Source: Rhizobium mesoamericanum STM3625
Lineage (GTDB): Bacteria > Pseudomonadota > Alphaproteobacteria > Rhizobiales > Rhizobiaceae
DNA: 64,000 nucleotides
Assembly (NCBI RefSeq): GCF_000312665.1
Contig: NZ_HF536772.1
Span: 1,266,382-1,330,381, forward strand
Reading direction: 5' to 3'
Shown here: positions 8,419 through 18,605 of the stretch, piece by piece
Position numbering within the stretch: the first letter of the stretch is position 1
Layout of the letters: each line of letters begins with the position of its first letter
The notes under the pieces: model-generated
Seen by the model: the letters and a program-made list of their open reading frames with translations, nothing else
Database searches by the model: none
Told to the model about the DNA's origin: nothing
Translations under genes and position numbers: made by a program

Positions 8419-9978
8419 ATGGCACTGTCGGCCAATCTTTTTCTGCGCCAGAATCAGTCATTGGTAATGACACCGCAACTGATGCAGTCCATTCAGTTGC
8501 TGCAGATGACGCATCTCGAGCTGACGCAGTTTATTGCCCAGGAAGTCGAGAAGAACCCGCTGCTGGAGCTTCCGTCAAATGATACGGAAACGGGCAGTGA
8601 GCGCGGCGCGGAAGACGAGACCTATCCCCATCAGGCAGCGGATGAGCCCTCAGATGAGGGCTACGACAGCCGCGCCGAGATTTTGTCGGGTGATTGGTAC
8701 GAGAGTGGCAACAGCGCCGGGGCAAGCCGCCTCAGCGATGAGCTCGATGCCAATTATGCCAATGTTTTTCCCGATGACGGGGTCCCGCAGCGCGCCGATG
8801 CTCCCGAACTGATCAGCCAATGGAAGTCGATGCCCGGCAACGGCGAAGGGACTGACAGTTATGACCTCGATGATTTCGTCGCCGGTCAGATCTCGCTGCG
8901 CGATCATCTTGCCCAGCAATTGCCTTTCGTGTTGCCTGAAATGGCGGATCGGTTGATCGCCCAGCATCTCGTCGACCAGCTGGATGAGGCAGGCTATCTC
9001 CAGGGCGATGCCATAGAGGCGGCTGATAGGCTTGGCGCGAGCGTACATGACGTCGAGCGCGTGATCGTCGCCTTGCAGACGCTCGACCCGCCCGGCGTCT
9101 TCGCCCGCAATCTGGCGGAATGCTTGGCGATCCAGCTTCGGCAGAAGGATCGCTTTGACCCTGCCATGCAGGCGCTGGTCAGCAATCTCGAGCTTCTAGC
9201 CCGGCGCGACTTTTCGACACTGAAACGGCTGTGTGGCGTCGACGAGGAAGACCTGCTCGATATGCTGGGCGAGATCCGCCAGCTCAATCCGAAGCCGGGC
9301 GCTGGCTTTGAAACCGGAATGTCGGAAGCGATCATGCCTGATGTCGTCGTACGACTAGGCTCCGATGGTGGCTGGGTGGTGGAGCTCAACCCGGACACCC
9401 TGCCACGCGTTCTTGTCAATCAGGCTTATTTTGCCAAAGTCACCAAGAGCGGTGACGATCATGCCTTTCTGTCGGAATGCCTTCAGACGGCCAACTGGCT
9501 GACCCGCAGCCTCGATCAGCGCGCCAAGACGATCATGAAGGTGGCCAGCGAGATCGTTCGCCAGCAGGACGCATTTCTGATGCATGGTGTCGACTACCTG
9601 CGGCCGCTCAACCTCAAGACGGTGGCCGACGCTATCAAGATGCACGAGTCCACCGTCAGTCGCGTGACCTCCAACAAATACATGCTGACGCCGCGGGGGC
9701 TCTTCGAACTCAAGTATTTCTTCAGCGTCTCCATCAGCGCTGTCGAGGGGGGGGACAGCCATTCTGCAGAGGCGGTGCGCCATAAGATCCGCACCCTCAT
9801 CATGCAGGAAAGCCCGGATGCGGTGCTTTCGGATGACGACATCGTGGATATTCTCAAGAAGGGCGGCGTCGATCTTGCCCGCCGAACGGTGGCGAAATAT
9901 CGCGAGGCAATGAACATTGCTTCCTCCGTCCAGCGCAGGCGGGAGAAGCGGGCCTTAGCCAAGGTCGCAGGCTTTTGA
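8419..9978 (+). CDS. rpoN: RNA polymerase sigma-54 factor RpoN
   Basis: A 519-residue sigma-54. Region I is glutamine-rich (QSLVMTPQLMQSIQLLQM) and contacts RNA polymerase and the activator. An acidic region II covers about 50-180, followed by the core-binding domain, the DNA-crosslinking helix-turn-helix, and the RpoN box ARRTVAKYREAMNIAS close to the C-terminus. It directs transcription of nitrogen, dicarboxylate and similar genes from -24/-12 promoters with AAA+ activators. The ATG at 8419 gives the usual start MALSANLFLRQ; GGGAG at 8401-8405 is rather distant. It is followed by hpf and ptsN, the conserved rpoN neighbours. Confidence 0.95.
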   Translation: MALSANLFLRQNQSLVMTPQLMQSIQLLQMTHLELTQFIAQEVEKNPLLELPSNDTETGSERGAEDETYPHQAADEPSDEGYDSRAEILSGDWYESGNSAGASRLSDELDANYANVFPDDGVPQRADAPELISQWKSMPGNGEGTDSYDLDDFVAGQISLRDHLAQQLPFVLPEMADRLIAQHLVDQLDEAGYLQGDAIEAADRLGASVHDVERVIVALQTLDPPGVFARNLAECLAIQLRQKDRFDPAMQALVSNLELLARRDFSTLKRLCGVDEEDLLDMLGEIRQLNPKPGAGFETGMSEAIMPDVVVRLGSDGGWVVELNPDTLPRVLVNQAYFAKVTKSGDDHAFLSECLQTANWLTRSLDQRAKTIMKVASEIVRQQDAFLMHGVDYLRPLNLKTVADAIKMHESTVSRVTSNKYMLTPRGLFELKYFFSVSISAVEGGDSHSAEAVRHKIRTLIMQESPDAVLSDDDIVDILKKGGVDLARRTVAKYREAMNIASSVQRRREKRALAKVAGF

Positions 9979-10032
9979 GTATTGCGTGATACGATCATTG
10001 CGTGTATTTCAGATAGCTAAATAATGTCTCTG

Positions 10033-10061
10033 TTGACAATTTTTTAACTTCTAGCTAGAAG
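10033..10061 (+). promoter_or_regulatory. Candidate sigma-70 promoter for hpf-ptsN
   Basis: TTGACA (10033-10038) and TAGAAG (10056-10061) are separated by 17 nt within the 252-bp gap between rpoN and hpf. The -35 is a consensus match and the surrounding DNA is AT-rich. It would give hpf an independent promoter, as expected for a stationary-phase ribosome factor, and leaves a leader of about 160 nt. Confidence 0.45.
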
Positions 10062-10230
10062 CGCGCCGCAATTGGCGCTGTGGACAGCGTGGAAGTTATC
10101 CCCATCATCCCCAGGGCGCCTGAAGCCGGGAACTTCGGCCGATCTTGCTTGGGATCGCGCGAAGTGCTTGGATGAGGGGGAGCCTTGGCGTAAACTGGTA
10201 CTCGCAAACCACCATAAGAAGGGAAACTCC

Positions 10231-10806
10231 ATGAGTGTGCGTGTATCCGGTAAACATATGGAAATTGGTGACTCGTTCCGCCAACGGATCGAGGACCAAA
10301 TCGGTGTCGCCGTCACGAAATACTTCGACGGAGGGTATTCCGGACAAGTGATCGTGCAGAAGGCCAACGCCCGATTTTCCGCCGATTGCAAGCTTCATCT
10401 CGATAGCGGAGTTGTGTTGCATGCCGCCGGAGAGGCCATGGACCCGCAGTTGGCCTTCGATGCAGCTTCCGAACGGATCGAGAAGCGTCTTCGTCGCTAC
10501 AAGCGCAAACTAAAGGATCACCACTCCGGAAATCACCAGAATGGTTCTGCAGAAGTCGCCTACACCGTCATGGATGTGATGTCGGAACACGACGACGAGA
10601 TTCCGGACGATTTTGCGCCGGCGATTGTCGCCGAGAGCACCAAGCAACTGAAAACAATGTCTGTCGCGACCGCCGTGATGGCGCTTGACATGACGGACGA
10701 GCCGTTGCTGCTTTTTCGCAGCCCCGGCAAGGAACAACTGAACATCGTTTATCGTCGGCACGACGGTAACATTGGCTGGATCGATGCAGCCAGCATCAAA
10801 AGCTGA
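10231..10806 (+). CDS. hpf: Ribosome hibernation promoting factor, long form (HPF/RaiA family)
   Basis: A 191-residue protein with an N-terminal S30AE domain (MSVRVSGKHMEIGDSFRQRIED, about 1-100) and a C-terminal dimerisation domain ending with PLLLFRSPGKEQLNIVYRRHDGNIGW. The length marks it as long HPF, which binds the decoding centre and pairs 70S ribosomes into inactive 100S dimers. The start is supported by GAAGGG at 10218-10223. It lies between rpoN and ptsN, the usual place. Confidence 0.9.
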   Translation: MSVRVSGKHMEIGDSFRQRIEDQIGVAVTKYFDGGYSGQVIVQKANARFSADCKLHLDSGVVLHAAGEAMDPQLAFDAASERIEKRLRRYKRKLKDHHSGNHQNGSAEVAYTVMDVMSEHDDEIPDDFAPAIVAESTKQLKTMSVATAVMALDMTDEPLLLFRSPGKEQLNIVYRRHDGNIGWIDAASIKS

Positions 10807-10870
10807 GATCAAGGCGAAGGGCGGCGGTTAAACCGCCGCTCTCCCTCTCTTGGCGCAGAAGGAAAATAAA

Positions 10871-11335
10871 ATGGCATTGGCAGATTTGCTGCAGCAAAAT
10901 GCGATCATTCCCGCCCTCAGGGTAAATTCCAAGAAACAGCTCCTCCAGGAATTGGCTGCAAAGGCGTCGAAAGTCACAGGTCTTTCGGAACGGGAAATTT
11001 TTGATGTTGTCCTGCAGCGCGAGCGCCTCGGTTCGACCGGCGTCGGCAACGGCATCGCAATACCGCATGGCAAGCTCGCAAGCGTCCACTCCATCGTCGG
11101 CATTTTTGCGCGTCTCGATCAGCCGGTCGATTTTGAGGCGTTGGACGATCAACCCGTTGACCTGGTGTTCCTGCTGCTGGCGCCCGAAGGCGCAGGTGCC
11201 GATCACCTCAAGGCTCTGTCGCGCATCGCCCGCGTGCTACGCGATCACGATCTCGTCGCCAAGCTGCGTGCGACCGACTCCGCTTCCGCGATCTATGCGT
11301 TCCTCAACGAGGAGCAGACCTCGAACGCAGCCTGA
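10871..11335 (+). CDS. ptsN: PTS IIA-like nitrogen regulatory protein PtsN (EIIA-Ntr)
   Basis: A 154-residue EIIA-Ntr protein. The phosphorylated histidine is His66 in GNGIAIPHGK. It is the terminal acceptor of the PtsP-NPr-PtsN phosphorelay, which in rhizobia regulates potassium transport, ABC transporters and nitrogen/carbon balance. The start has AGAAGGAA about 7 nt upstream. It ends the rpoN-hpf-ptsN group and is followed by a strong terminator. Confidence 0.95.
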   Translation: MALADLLQQNAIIPALRVNSKKQLLQELAAKASKVTGLSEREIFDVVLQRERLGSTGVGNGIAIPHGKLASVHSIVGIFARLDQPVDFEALDDQPVDLVFLLLAPEGAGADHLKALSRIARVLRDHDLVAKLRATDSASAIYAFLNEEQTSNAA

Positions 11336-11352
11336 GCATTCATTCTTTCAGC

Positions 11353-11383
11353 AAAAAGGCGCCTGTGCTCAGGCGCCTTTTTT
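11353..11383 (+). terminator. Rho-independent terminator after ptsN
   Basis: A perfect 8-bp stem (GGCGCCTG 11358-11365 with CAGGCGCC 11370-11377) and a TGCT loop are followed by six T residues at 11378-11383. Five A residues before the stem (11353-11357) let it also terminate the minus-strand chemoreceptor gene that ends at 11406. Confidence 0.92.
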
Positions 11384-11405
11384 GTTTCAAGCGGCCGAAC
11401 TCGGC

Positions 11406-13745
11406 TTAGAACTCTTCCCAGTTGTCCTGGGCAAGTGCTGCCGAGCCGTGTGTTTGAGGAGCTGAGCGCCGTTGCGCCGGCGCAGCAGCCTGACGATAGG
11501 TCGGTGCGGCAGTTGGTGCGCGCATCTGCTGAGCCGTCGAGCGCAGTGCGGAAGCGTGACCCATGCCGGATACGCGGAAGCGTGTCACGAGTTGCTTCAG
11601 CGTCTGGGCTTCGTCGTTGAGAGTGACGCTGGCTGCTGTCGTCTCCTCGACCATGGCGGCGTTCTGCTGGGTCACCTGGTCCATCTGGTTCATGGCCTGG
11701 TTGATCTCCTTCAGGCCGATCGCCTGTTCGCTGGCCGATGCCGAGATCTGGCGGATGAGGCCATTGATGCCCATGACCTGTTCGGAGATCTTGTGCAGCG
11801 TGTCGCCGGCGCGGCCGACCAGATCGACGCCTTCCTTAACCTGCACGGCCGAAGTGTTGATGAGCGTTTTGATCTCCTTGGCGGCATTGGCGGAACGCTG
11901 TGCAAGCTCGCGAACTTCCTGCGCGACGACGGCGAAGCCTTTGCCGGCTTCACCGGCACGTGCCGCTTCGACGCCGGCATTCAGCGCCAGAAGGTTGGTC
12001 TGGAAGGCAATCTCGTCGATGACGCCGATGATGCGCGAGACCTCTGTGGAGGATTGCTCGATACCCTGCATCGAGGCGATCGCCTTACGTACCACTTCGC
12101 CTGACTTCTCTGCATCCTCGCAGGCGAGATTAACGCTATCAGCTGCGGTGCGGGCGTTGTCGGCACTGGAGTTGACCTGCGCGGTGAGCTCGTTGAGCGC
12201 GGCCGCCGTTTCTTCCAGGCTTGCTGCCTGCTGCTCGGTGCGCTTGGCGAGATCGGAGGCGCTGCCGCTGATTTCGCTGGTACCGGAGCCGATGTTCACA
12301 ACGCTGAGATTCATCGTTTTGATGGTCTCCTCGAGGCTTTCGAGCGCGGCGTTGAAATCTTGTTTCAGCTGGGCGTATTCACCCGGGAAGTCCTCGGTAA
12401 TGCGGTGGCCGAGATTGCCCTGCGACAACTCGGACAGACCGGAGCCGACGATCGAGACGATGTGACGCTGCAACGTGATCGACTGCTGACGCTCGGTTTC
12501 CGAGCGACCGCGCTCCGCGTCGGCGGCGTCACGCTGGCTGTTCGCCTCCATCTCAAGGCGCTGTGCATCAGCAAGCGCAAAGCGGAAGCCTTCAAGGGCC
12601 TTCGCCACAGAGCCGATCTCATCGGCGCGATTCTGGCCCGCCACCGGCTGCCCGTACTTGCCGTCGCTGAGTGCGTTGACGGTCGCGACCAGACCGCCGA
12701 TCGGCCGCTGAACGAAGGCCCGAACCGCGAAGTAGAGAGCGATCATGACGGCAGCAAGCACGAGGATGCCGGCGACGATCATCAAGAAGGTCTGGTCCTT
12801 CACAGGCGCGTTGATGGCAGTGTGTGGCACATCGACGAGGATCGCCCATGTCGAGTTCACATCCGGCAGGGCGAAGGGATAGATGACCCGGTCGAAGGGT
12901 TCATAGCCGTCCAAAGTCAGATTCTTGACGACCGCCGGCTGAGTTGTCGATAGGGCGCTCTTGACTGCGTCAGCGCCTTCGCCGTCATAGTCCTTCATCG
13001 AGAGATCGGGGTTCGGGGCGACGATCCATTTGCCGGTCTGCGAAAGCAGCGTGACGCGGCCGGAGCCGAATGGATGAAGCGTCGAGAGCTTGTCACGGAG
13101 CGATTTCAGCGAAATATCGACGCCGCTGACACCGATCATCTTGCCCCCCGACATGACCGGATAGGCAATCGAAGTCATCGCGGTGTTTTCGCCGGTCGTC
13201 GTTTCCGCATAAGGCGGCGTCAGGGCGCCCCTCTTGCTTTCCGCAGCAAGCGCGTACCAGGCAGCCTTGTAGTCGGAATCGAAGGTGGAGAAGGTGAAGC
13301 CACCGTCCTTGCTCTTAGTCCAGTAGGGGTTGAATGTGCCGTCCTTAGAAGAACCAAAATCGGTCTTGCCTGCCATGGATGGCGACTGCCCGTCGAAGGC
13401 GTTTGGCTCTTCAGCAAACCAGCTGCCGAAGGCGAACTGGTTGCGCTCGACGTTTGCCTTTAGCATGTCAAGAACGGCCTTGCGATCGAGATATTTACCT
13501 TCATGACCGCGGCCGAGCGAGCCAGCCATGGAACGTGCCGCTCCCGCTAGTTCTCCAACGGAGGAAGCTACCTCGTTGGCGATCGCCTTCGCTTCGAGAT
13601 TGGCTTGATCCATGGTGAGGGTCTGAACGCGATTGCGCGTCTCACCGATGAGGAAGTAGTTGGAAACGAGGAGGACGAGCGCGATGGCAATGCCGGTGAT
13701 GAGGATAAGCTTGGCTGCAAGCGATTTCATGCGAAAGATGAACAT
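11406..13745 (-). CDS. Methyl-accepting chemotaxis protein with periplasmic Cache domain
   Basis: A 779-residue chemoreceptor using the ATG at 13745, preceded by GAGGAA; an upstream in-frame ATG at 13793 has no ribosome binding site. Order: first membrane helix (about 12-32), periplasmic double-Cache sensor (about 40-320, with SPSMAGKTDFGSS and SGVDISLKSLRDKL), second membrane helix, HAMP, and the signalling hairpin with the conserved tip [20 protein letters not shown]. The C-terminus is NWEEF, the CheR/CheB-docking pentapeptide type. The ligand is unknown; dCache sensors often bind amino acids or organic acids. It stands alone between ptsN and rbsK. Confidence 0.92.
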   Translation of the reverse strand: MFIFRMKSLAAKLILITGIAIALVLLVSNYFLIGETRNRVQTLTMDQANLEAKAIANEVASSVGELAGAARSMAGSLGRGHEGKYLDRKAVLDMLKANVERNQFAFGSWFAEEPNAFDGQSPSMAGKTDFGSSKDGTFNPYWTKSKDGGFTFSTFDSDYKAAWYALAAESKRGALTPPYAETTTGENTAMTSIAYPVMSGGKMIGVSGVDISLKSLRDKLSTLHPFGSGRVTLLSQTGKWIVAPNPDLSMKDYDGEGADAVKSALSTTQPAVVKNLTLDGYEPFDRVIYPFALPDVNSTWAILVDVPHTAINAPVKDQTFLMIVAGILVLAAVMIALYFAVRAFVQRPIGGLVATVNALSDGKYGQPVAGQNRADEIGSVAKALEGFRFALADAQRLEMEANSQRDAADAERGRSETERQQSITLQRHIVSIVGSGLSELSQGNLGHRITEDFPGEYAQLKQDFNAALESLEETIKTMNLSVVNIGSGTSEISGSASDLAKRTEQQAASLEETAAALNELTAQVNSSADNARTAADSVNLACEDAEKSGEVVRKAIASMQGIEQSSTEVSRIIGVIDEIAFQTNLLALNAGVEAARAGEAGKGFAVVAQEVRELAQRSANAAKEIKTLINTSAVQVKEGVDLVGRAGDTLHKISEQVMGINGLIRQISASASEQAIGLKEINQAMNQMDQVTQQNAAMVEETTAASVTLNDEAQTLKQLVTRFRVSGMGHASALRSTAQQMRAPTAAPTYRQAAAPAQRRSAPQTHGSAALAQDNWEEF

Positions 13746-13964
13746 GGGTTCCTCGGGAAGCAAGGATGCGCCGAACGGGGCATTCATCGGCACAGGGGAG
13801 GAGGCGTCGCCCCCTCATGGAGCAGCCGTTATAGGTCCGGCCTCCCTGGAGAGGTCCGGTGATGGCAGGACCATCGCCGGAAACCTATTAAATTTGAATG
13901 AAATCTTGTGAAAATCGCCCGCATCTGCGCCAAGCAGCCGCGGCATGTCGCGTAAGGACTTGCC

Positions 13965-14864
13965 TTATAGCGCCTTTGCGACTTCGGCGCTCGATGGGAT
14001 CGATGGCTGAGCACCCTGCTTGAGGCAGGCGAGTGATCCGGCGACCGCCGCGCGGCGAAGAGAGGCCTCGAAATCCACACCCTCGTCGAGGCTCGCCGCG
14101 AAGTAGCCGCAGAAGGTGTCACCGGCCCCGACGGTATCGACGGGCTCGATCTTCAGCCCCTTTGCACGGGTTATAGCGCCATCTCGGATCGCGATGACGC
14201 CGTCCGCACCGAGCGTCACGATCAGGGTTTGCCCGGTTTCTGCATTGAGCCGCTTCAATGCACCCTCACGATCATCCGCCGCCATGTTCTCCTGGCCGGC
14301 GAGACGCTCGAACTCTGTCTCGTTTGCAATCACAATGTCGGCGAGGCGACCGAGGCGAGCGGCATCGTCGATCAGCGGGGCAAGGTTGAGGACGGTCGTC
14401 ACACCTTTGATGCGGGCGGCAGTGAGCGCCTCCTCGACGGCCGGAACGGGAACTTCAAACTGAAGCATCAGGATGTCGTCCTTACTCATGGCACCCACTA
14501 CAGCGTCGGCATCGGCTGGCGTTACCGTACCGTTTGCACCGGGCACAACGGCAATCATGTTTTCGCCGTCACCGCCGACGAGGATCAGCGCGGTTCCAGT
14601 CGGCTCGTCCACCTGCTTGATTGTCCCAAGATCTGTACCGGCGTCTTTCAGGAGCGCGAGCGCGGGTTCCGCGAAGCCATCCCGGCCGACGGCGCCCGCC
14701 ATGTGTACCGTGCGTCCGGCGCGTCGTGCCGCCAGCGCCTGGTTGGCGCCCTTACCGCCTGCGGCGGTCGAGAAGCCATTGCCAGCGACTGTCTCACCAG
14801 GTTTCGGCAAGCGTGCGGTGGTGGCGATGAGGTCCATGTTGATGGAGCCGAAAACTGTGATCAT
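13965..14864 (-). CDS. rbsK: Ribokinase (PfkB family)
   Basis: A 299-residue PfkB-family sugar kinase. The substrate-binding GGKGANQA is at 36-43 and the ATP/anion-hole signature DTVGAGDT at 243-250, with the catalytic base Asp249. FGSINMDL at the N-terminus and NETEFERLAG are typical of ribokinase, which makes ribose-5-phosphate. No ribose transporter genes adjoin it, so assignment to ribose rests on family resemblance. It shares a strand with rmuC 47 bp upstream. Confidence 0.85.
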   Translation of the reverse strand: MITVFGSINMDLIATTARLPKPGETVAGNGFSTAAGGKGANQALAARRAGRTVHMAGAVGRDGFAEPALALLKDAGTDLGTIKQVDEPTGTALILVGGDGENMIAVVPGANGTVTPADADAVVGAMSKDDILMLQFEVPVPAVEEALTAARIKGVTTVLNLAPLIDDAARLGRLADIVIANETEFERLAGQENMAADDREGALKRLNAETGQTLIVTLGADGVIAIRDGAITRAKGLKIEPVDTVGAGDTFCGYFAASLDEGVDFEASLRRAAVAGSLACLKQGAQPSIPSSAEVAKAL

Positions 14865-14911
14865 AGGGTCCCGTCCGGTGTTCTTCTTGGGCGCGACACT
14901 GCCCGAAGGCC

Positions 14912-16135
14912 TTACTCGTCGTCAACCACCCTGAGCTTCAGAAGACCGCTCCGGCTGTCGACCGATTTCGGTGCAGGATCATTGTCGCGCCCGGCCTTAC
15001 CGTTGTCGCCGCCCTCGAATTCCAGAGCCTCAATCTTGGCGCCGCGCTTGGTGAGCTTGTCGGCGGAGGTAAGGATCTGGTCGACATCCCTCTGAGCCAT
15101 GGAAAAATGGTTCTGCAGCTTGCGGACGCGTTCGTCGAGGCGACCGAGATCATCCATCAGATTCGCGACTTCGCCTTGGATGACGTGTGCCTGCGCCCGC
15201 ATCCGCTGATCCTTCAGCACAGCCTGGATGACCTGGATGGACAGCATCAGAAGCGAAGGTGACACGATGACGATGCGCGATCGATGTGCCTTCTGCACGA
15301 TCGCTTCGAAATTTTCGTGGATCTCCGCGAAGATCGATTCCGACGGAACGAACATGAAGGCCGTGTCCTGGGTCTCCCCCTGGATCAGGTATTTCTCGGA
15401 TATGTCGCGAATATGCGTTTCCATATCGCGGCGGAACTGTTGTGAGGCGACCTTGGCTCCATCCGGACCGCCGGCATCTCGGATCGCGTTCCAGGCCTCA
15501 AGCGGAAATTTCGCGTCGATCACCAAGGGCGGTGCGCCATTGGGCATACGGATCGTGCAGTCGGGGCGCGAGCCGTTGGACAGCGTTTGCTGGAATGCAT
15601 AGGCGCCCATTGGAAGGCCGTCGGCGACGATGGTCTCCATGCGCGATTGGCCGAAAGCACCGCGCGTCTGCTTGTTGGAGAGGATCGCCTGAAGACCGAC
15701 GACGTCCTTCGCCAGCGTCTGGATGTTGCTCTGGGCGGCATCGATGACGGCGAGACGCTCCTGCAGCCGTTGCAGGTTCTCGTGCGTCGATTTGGTCTGT
15801 TCGCTGATCGTCGTACTGACGCGCTGCGACATTCCGTCCAGCCGCTGGTTGATCGCCTGGTTGAGCTCAGATTGCCTGGAGCCGAACACCTCGGCCATCG
15901 TCGACATGCGCCCGTGCATCTCTGCCTGAATCTTCAGAAGTTCGGCCATGCGGGCATCCGTCTCGGCGGCACGAAGGCTCGCCACTTCGGCCTGCTCGCG
16001 GCGCACTTGGCCGCTGCGCACAAGGAGGATGACCAAAAGCAAAATCAGTGTGGCGATTGCGCCTCCGGCGAGGGTGAGCACGGTGGGGCTTGTCTGTGAC
16101 AGGGCGAGGAGAAAGGACTGGGAGCTGTTGTTCAT
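14912..16135 (-). CDS. rmuC: DNA recombination protein RmuC
   Basis: A 407-residue protein with an N-terminal membrane anchor (about 19-39), a long coiled coil (about 40-135) and a C-terminal RmuC domain. The domain includes GAFGQSRMETIV, APPLVIDAKFPLEAW and FVPSESIFAEIHE. RmuC limits inversions at short inverted repeats and has a nuclease-like (PD-(D/E)XK) fold; DAKFPLE supplies the acidic and Lys residues. The acidic C-terminal tail looks disordered. It is a single gene on the minus strand, divergent from the globin chemoreceptor. Confidence 0.9.
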   Translation of the reverse strand: MNNSSQSFLLALSQTSPTVLTLAGGAIATLILLLVILLVRSGQVRREQAEVASLRAAETDARMAELLKIQAEMHGRMSTMAEVFGSRQSELNQAINQRLDGMSQRVSTTISEQTKSTHENLQRLQERLAVIDAAQSNIQTLAKDVVGLQAILSNKQTRGAFGQSRMETIVADGLPMGAYAFQQTLSNGSRPDCTIRMPNGAPPLVIDAKFPLEAWNAIRDAGGPDGAKVASQQFRRDMETHIRDISEKYLIQGETQDTAFMFVPSESIFAEIHENFEAIVQKAHRSRIVIVSPSLLMLSIQVIQAVLKDQRMRAQAHVIQGEVANLMDDLGRLDERVRKLQNHFSMAQRDVDQILTSADKLTKRGAKIEALEFEGGDNGKAGRDNDPAPKSVDSRSGLLKLRVVDDE

Positions 16136-16330
16136 GCGGCAACAATAGCAAACTCAAATGAGATATCTAGATCAAAACGTGAACAACTCACAACCGTTTT
16201 GGTAAGGGAGATGACCGGAAGGAACAAACGACTGCTGACAAATAAGCGGCCCACTTAACTATTGCTCAACCATATTGCGCAAAAGCTCTGCTCAAATTCC
16301 CTTTCGTATCAGTTACAAAGCAGAGACATC

Positions 16331-17827
16331 ATGACCAGCCAGCAATCCGACAGCGCGATCAAGCAACGCCTCGATTTCATCGAGCTGGACGATGGAGCTC
16401 GCAGGGCGCTCCGCGAAATGCGCCCGGCGATTTCGGAGCTACTCGGCGGTGCCCTCGACAAGTTCTACGCGAAGCTGGCGAAGACAAAAGAGGTCGCGAG
16501 CTTCTTTGCCGACGCGGCGCATATGGGACGGGCCAAAAAGCGCCAGGAAGACCATTGGGCCAATCTGGCTGGCGGCAACTTCGACGAGACCTATGTGAAA
16601 GGTGTTGTCGCGGTCGGCAGGACGCATGCCCGCATCGGCCTCGAGCCGCGCTGGTACATCGGCGGCTATGCGTTACTGATGAGCGAACTCGTTAAGGGCC
16701 TGATGGCCAAGCAATGGCCCTCTATGTTTGCAAGGCAGCAGGGCAAGGTGCTGGCTGAAAAGCTCGCCGCCGTCATCAAAGCCGCGATGCTCGATATGGA
16801 CTACTCGATTTCGGTCTATCTCGAAGCTATTGAAGAAAAGCGCCGGATGCTGGAGGAAGAGCGGGCGAAAACCGAACAGGATCAGACAATCGCGCTCGAT
16901 TATCTCCGCCGTAGCCTGGAAGCGCTTTCGAACGGTGATCTTGAGGCGACGCTGCCCTCCGACCTTCCCGGCAACTTCAAGGGCATGGCCGATGACTACA
17001 ATCGCGCGGTCGCGGCTCTTCGTACATCTTTTGCCTCAGTGCGGGCAACTTCGGGTGAAATCCTGAGGGGCACCGATATCATCGCCAAGGCTTCCGATGA
17101 CCTTGCCTTGCGGACCGCCCAGCAGGCCGCTGGCGTCGAGCAGAGCTCGGCAGCGCTCCAACAACTTTCCGTGAGCGTCGGTCAGACTGCTGCAAACGCC
17201 GAAAAGGCATCCGGTGCCGTTCGGGAGACGCAGCAGAAGGCCAAGAATTCGGGTGAACTCGTCACCAGCGCCGTTTCGGCAATGGCCGCGATCGAACAGT
17301 CATCGACCGAGATCGCAAAGATCATCGGCGTGATCGATGAGATCGCTTTCCAAACGAACCTGCTGGCCCTGAACGCTGGTGTCGAAGCCGCGCGCGCTGG
17401 TGATGCGGGCAAGGGCTTCGCCGTTGTGGCGCAGGAAGTCCGCCAACTCGCACAGCGCACCGCCGACGCGGCCAAGGAAATCAAGAATCTGATTTCGGAA
17501 AGCTCGGTCCAGGTGAACCAAGGCGTCGACATCGTCAGCAGCACCGGCGAGGCGCTGAGCGACATGATCAACCGCATCGATGTCATTAACCGCTTCGTCG
17601 CCGACATTGCCGCCGCGGCTCGCGATCAGGCAACAGGCGTCAATGAGGTCAGCGTCGCCATTCGCAACATGGATACAATCACCCAGCAGAACTCGGGAAT
17701 GGTCGAGAACACCTCTGCTGAGACGCGGCACCTTCGTGGCGAAGTCGACAATCTGGTGGCATTGCTGCAGCGCTTCCGGACCGGCATTGAACATCGTTCG
17801 ATGATCGCTCCGCGTCGCGCCGCTTGA
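16331..17827 (+). CDS. Globin-coupled soluble chemoreceptor (HemAT-like)
   Basis: A 498-residue protein without membrane segments. Residues 1-165 form a globin-coupled-sensor domain with proximal His99 in [19 protein letters not shown], the HemAT/protoglobin signature for haem. A short linker and HAMP-like helix follow, then the methyl-accepting signalling domain (about 230-480) with [20 protein letters not shown]. It probably senses oxygen and drives aerotaxis through the Che array from the cytoplasm. Unlike the other two receptors here it lacks a C-terminal NWEEF tail. The start at 16331 is preceded by a weak CAGAGA. Confidence 0.92.
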   Translation: MTSQQSDSAIKQRLDFIELDDGARRALREMRPAISELLGGALDKFYAKLAKTKEVASFFADAAHMGRAKKRQEDHWANLAGGNFDETYVKGVVAVGRTHARIGLEPRWYIGGYALLMSELVKGLMAKQWPSMFARQQGKVLAEKLAAVIKAAMLDMDYSISVYLEAIEEKRRMLEEERAKTEQDQTIALDYLRRSLEALSNGDLEATLPSDLPGNFKGMADDYNRAVAALRTSFASVRATSGEILRGTDIIAKASDDLALRTAQQAAGVEQSSAALQQLSVSVGQTAANAEKASGAVRETQQKAKNSGELVTSAVSAMAAIEQSSTEIAKIIGVIDEIAFQTNLLALNAGVEAARAGDAGKGFAVVAQEVRQLAQRTADAAKEIKNLISESSVQVNQGVDIVSSTGEALSDMINRIDVINRFVADIAAAARDQATGVNEVSVAIRNMDTITQQNSGMVENTSAETRHLRGEVDNLVALLQRFRTGIEHRSMIAPRRAA

Positions 17828-17924
17828 CACGAGTAGGACAATATTCCGGGCCGGAGTGCAAAAAAGCGCTCCGCTCACCTGGCGGATAATTCCATCCTGG
17901 AAAAAGATGCGTTATGGGAACGCC

Positions 17925-18443
17925 ATGACCATCAAGCCACTCATCATTCTCCCCGATCCGCTGCTTCGTCAGATTTCCAAACCGATCGAGCGCGTCGATG
18001 CCGATTTTCAGCGCCTTGCCGACGACATGCTTGAAACCATGTACGATGCGCCGGGTATAGGCCTTGCTGCCATCCAGATCGGCGTGCCGCGCCGTATGCT
18101 GGTCATTGACGTTTCTCGCGAAGGCGAAGAGAAGCAGCCCCTCGTATTCGTCAATCCAGAGATCGTCGTGTCGTCCGACGAGCGCTCGGTGTACGAGGAG
18201 GGATGCCTTTCAATCCCTGACTACTATGCCGAGGTCGAACGCCCGGCGACCGTCACCGTCAAGTATCTCGATCGTGACGGCAAGGAGCAGACGGTGGAGG
18301 CCGACGGGCTGCTCGCGACCTGTCTGCAGCATGAAATCGATCACCTGAACGGCGTTCTCTTTATCGACCACATCTCTCGCCTGAAACGAGACATGGTGAT
18401 CAAGAAGTTCACCAAGGCGGCTAAGTCGGCGAAGGCGCTTTAA
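17925..18443 (+). CDS. def: Peptide deformylase
   Basis: A 172-residue metallohydrolase that removes the formyl group from nascent N-terminal Met. All three motifs are intact: GIGLAAIQ (44-51), EGCLS (92-96, metal ligand Cys94) and HEIDH (136-140, ligands His136/His140 and catalytic Glu137). The start [15 protein letters not shown] at 17925 fits the family. It is followed by fmt and truA, the classic formylation cluster. Confidence 0.96.
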   Translation: MTIKPLIILPDPLLRQISKPIERVDADFQRLADDMLETMYDAPGIGLAAIQIGVPRRMLVIDVSREGEEKQPLVFVNPEIVVSSDERSVYEEGCLSIPDYYAEVERPATVTVKYLDRDGKEQTVEADGLLATCLQHEIDHLNGVLFIDHISRLKRDMVIKKFTKAAKSAKAL

Positions 18444-18605
18444 CTCCGGGCTGCGCCGCTACCGGCTCTGTGCGGCCATTGTGGTCAGACTGCGCCGACA
18501 TCGGCTTCGTCCGAGCAGTGATGTCGTCGAGAACGGGTTCGCAGGGGCTTGATATCGCGCTCGCAAACCCGATTGATGAGGCAGACCGGAAACATGGCGG
18601 ACAAA

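Noticed and set aside
11563..12465. A 300-codon open frame on the plus strand
   Set aside because: It lies wholly antisense to the chemoreceptor signalling domain and is Ser/Ala-rich with no motif; high-GC genes commonly produce such frames.
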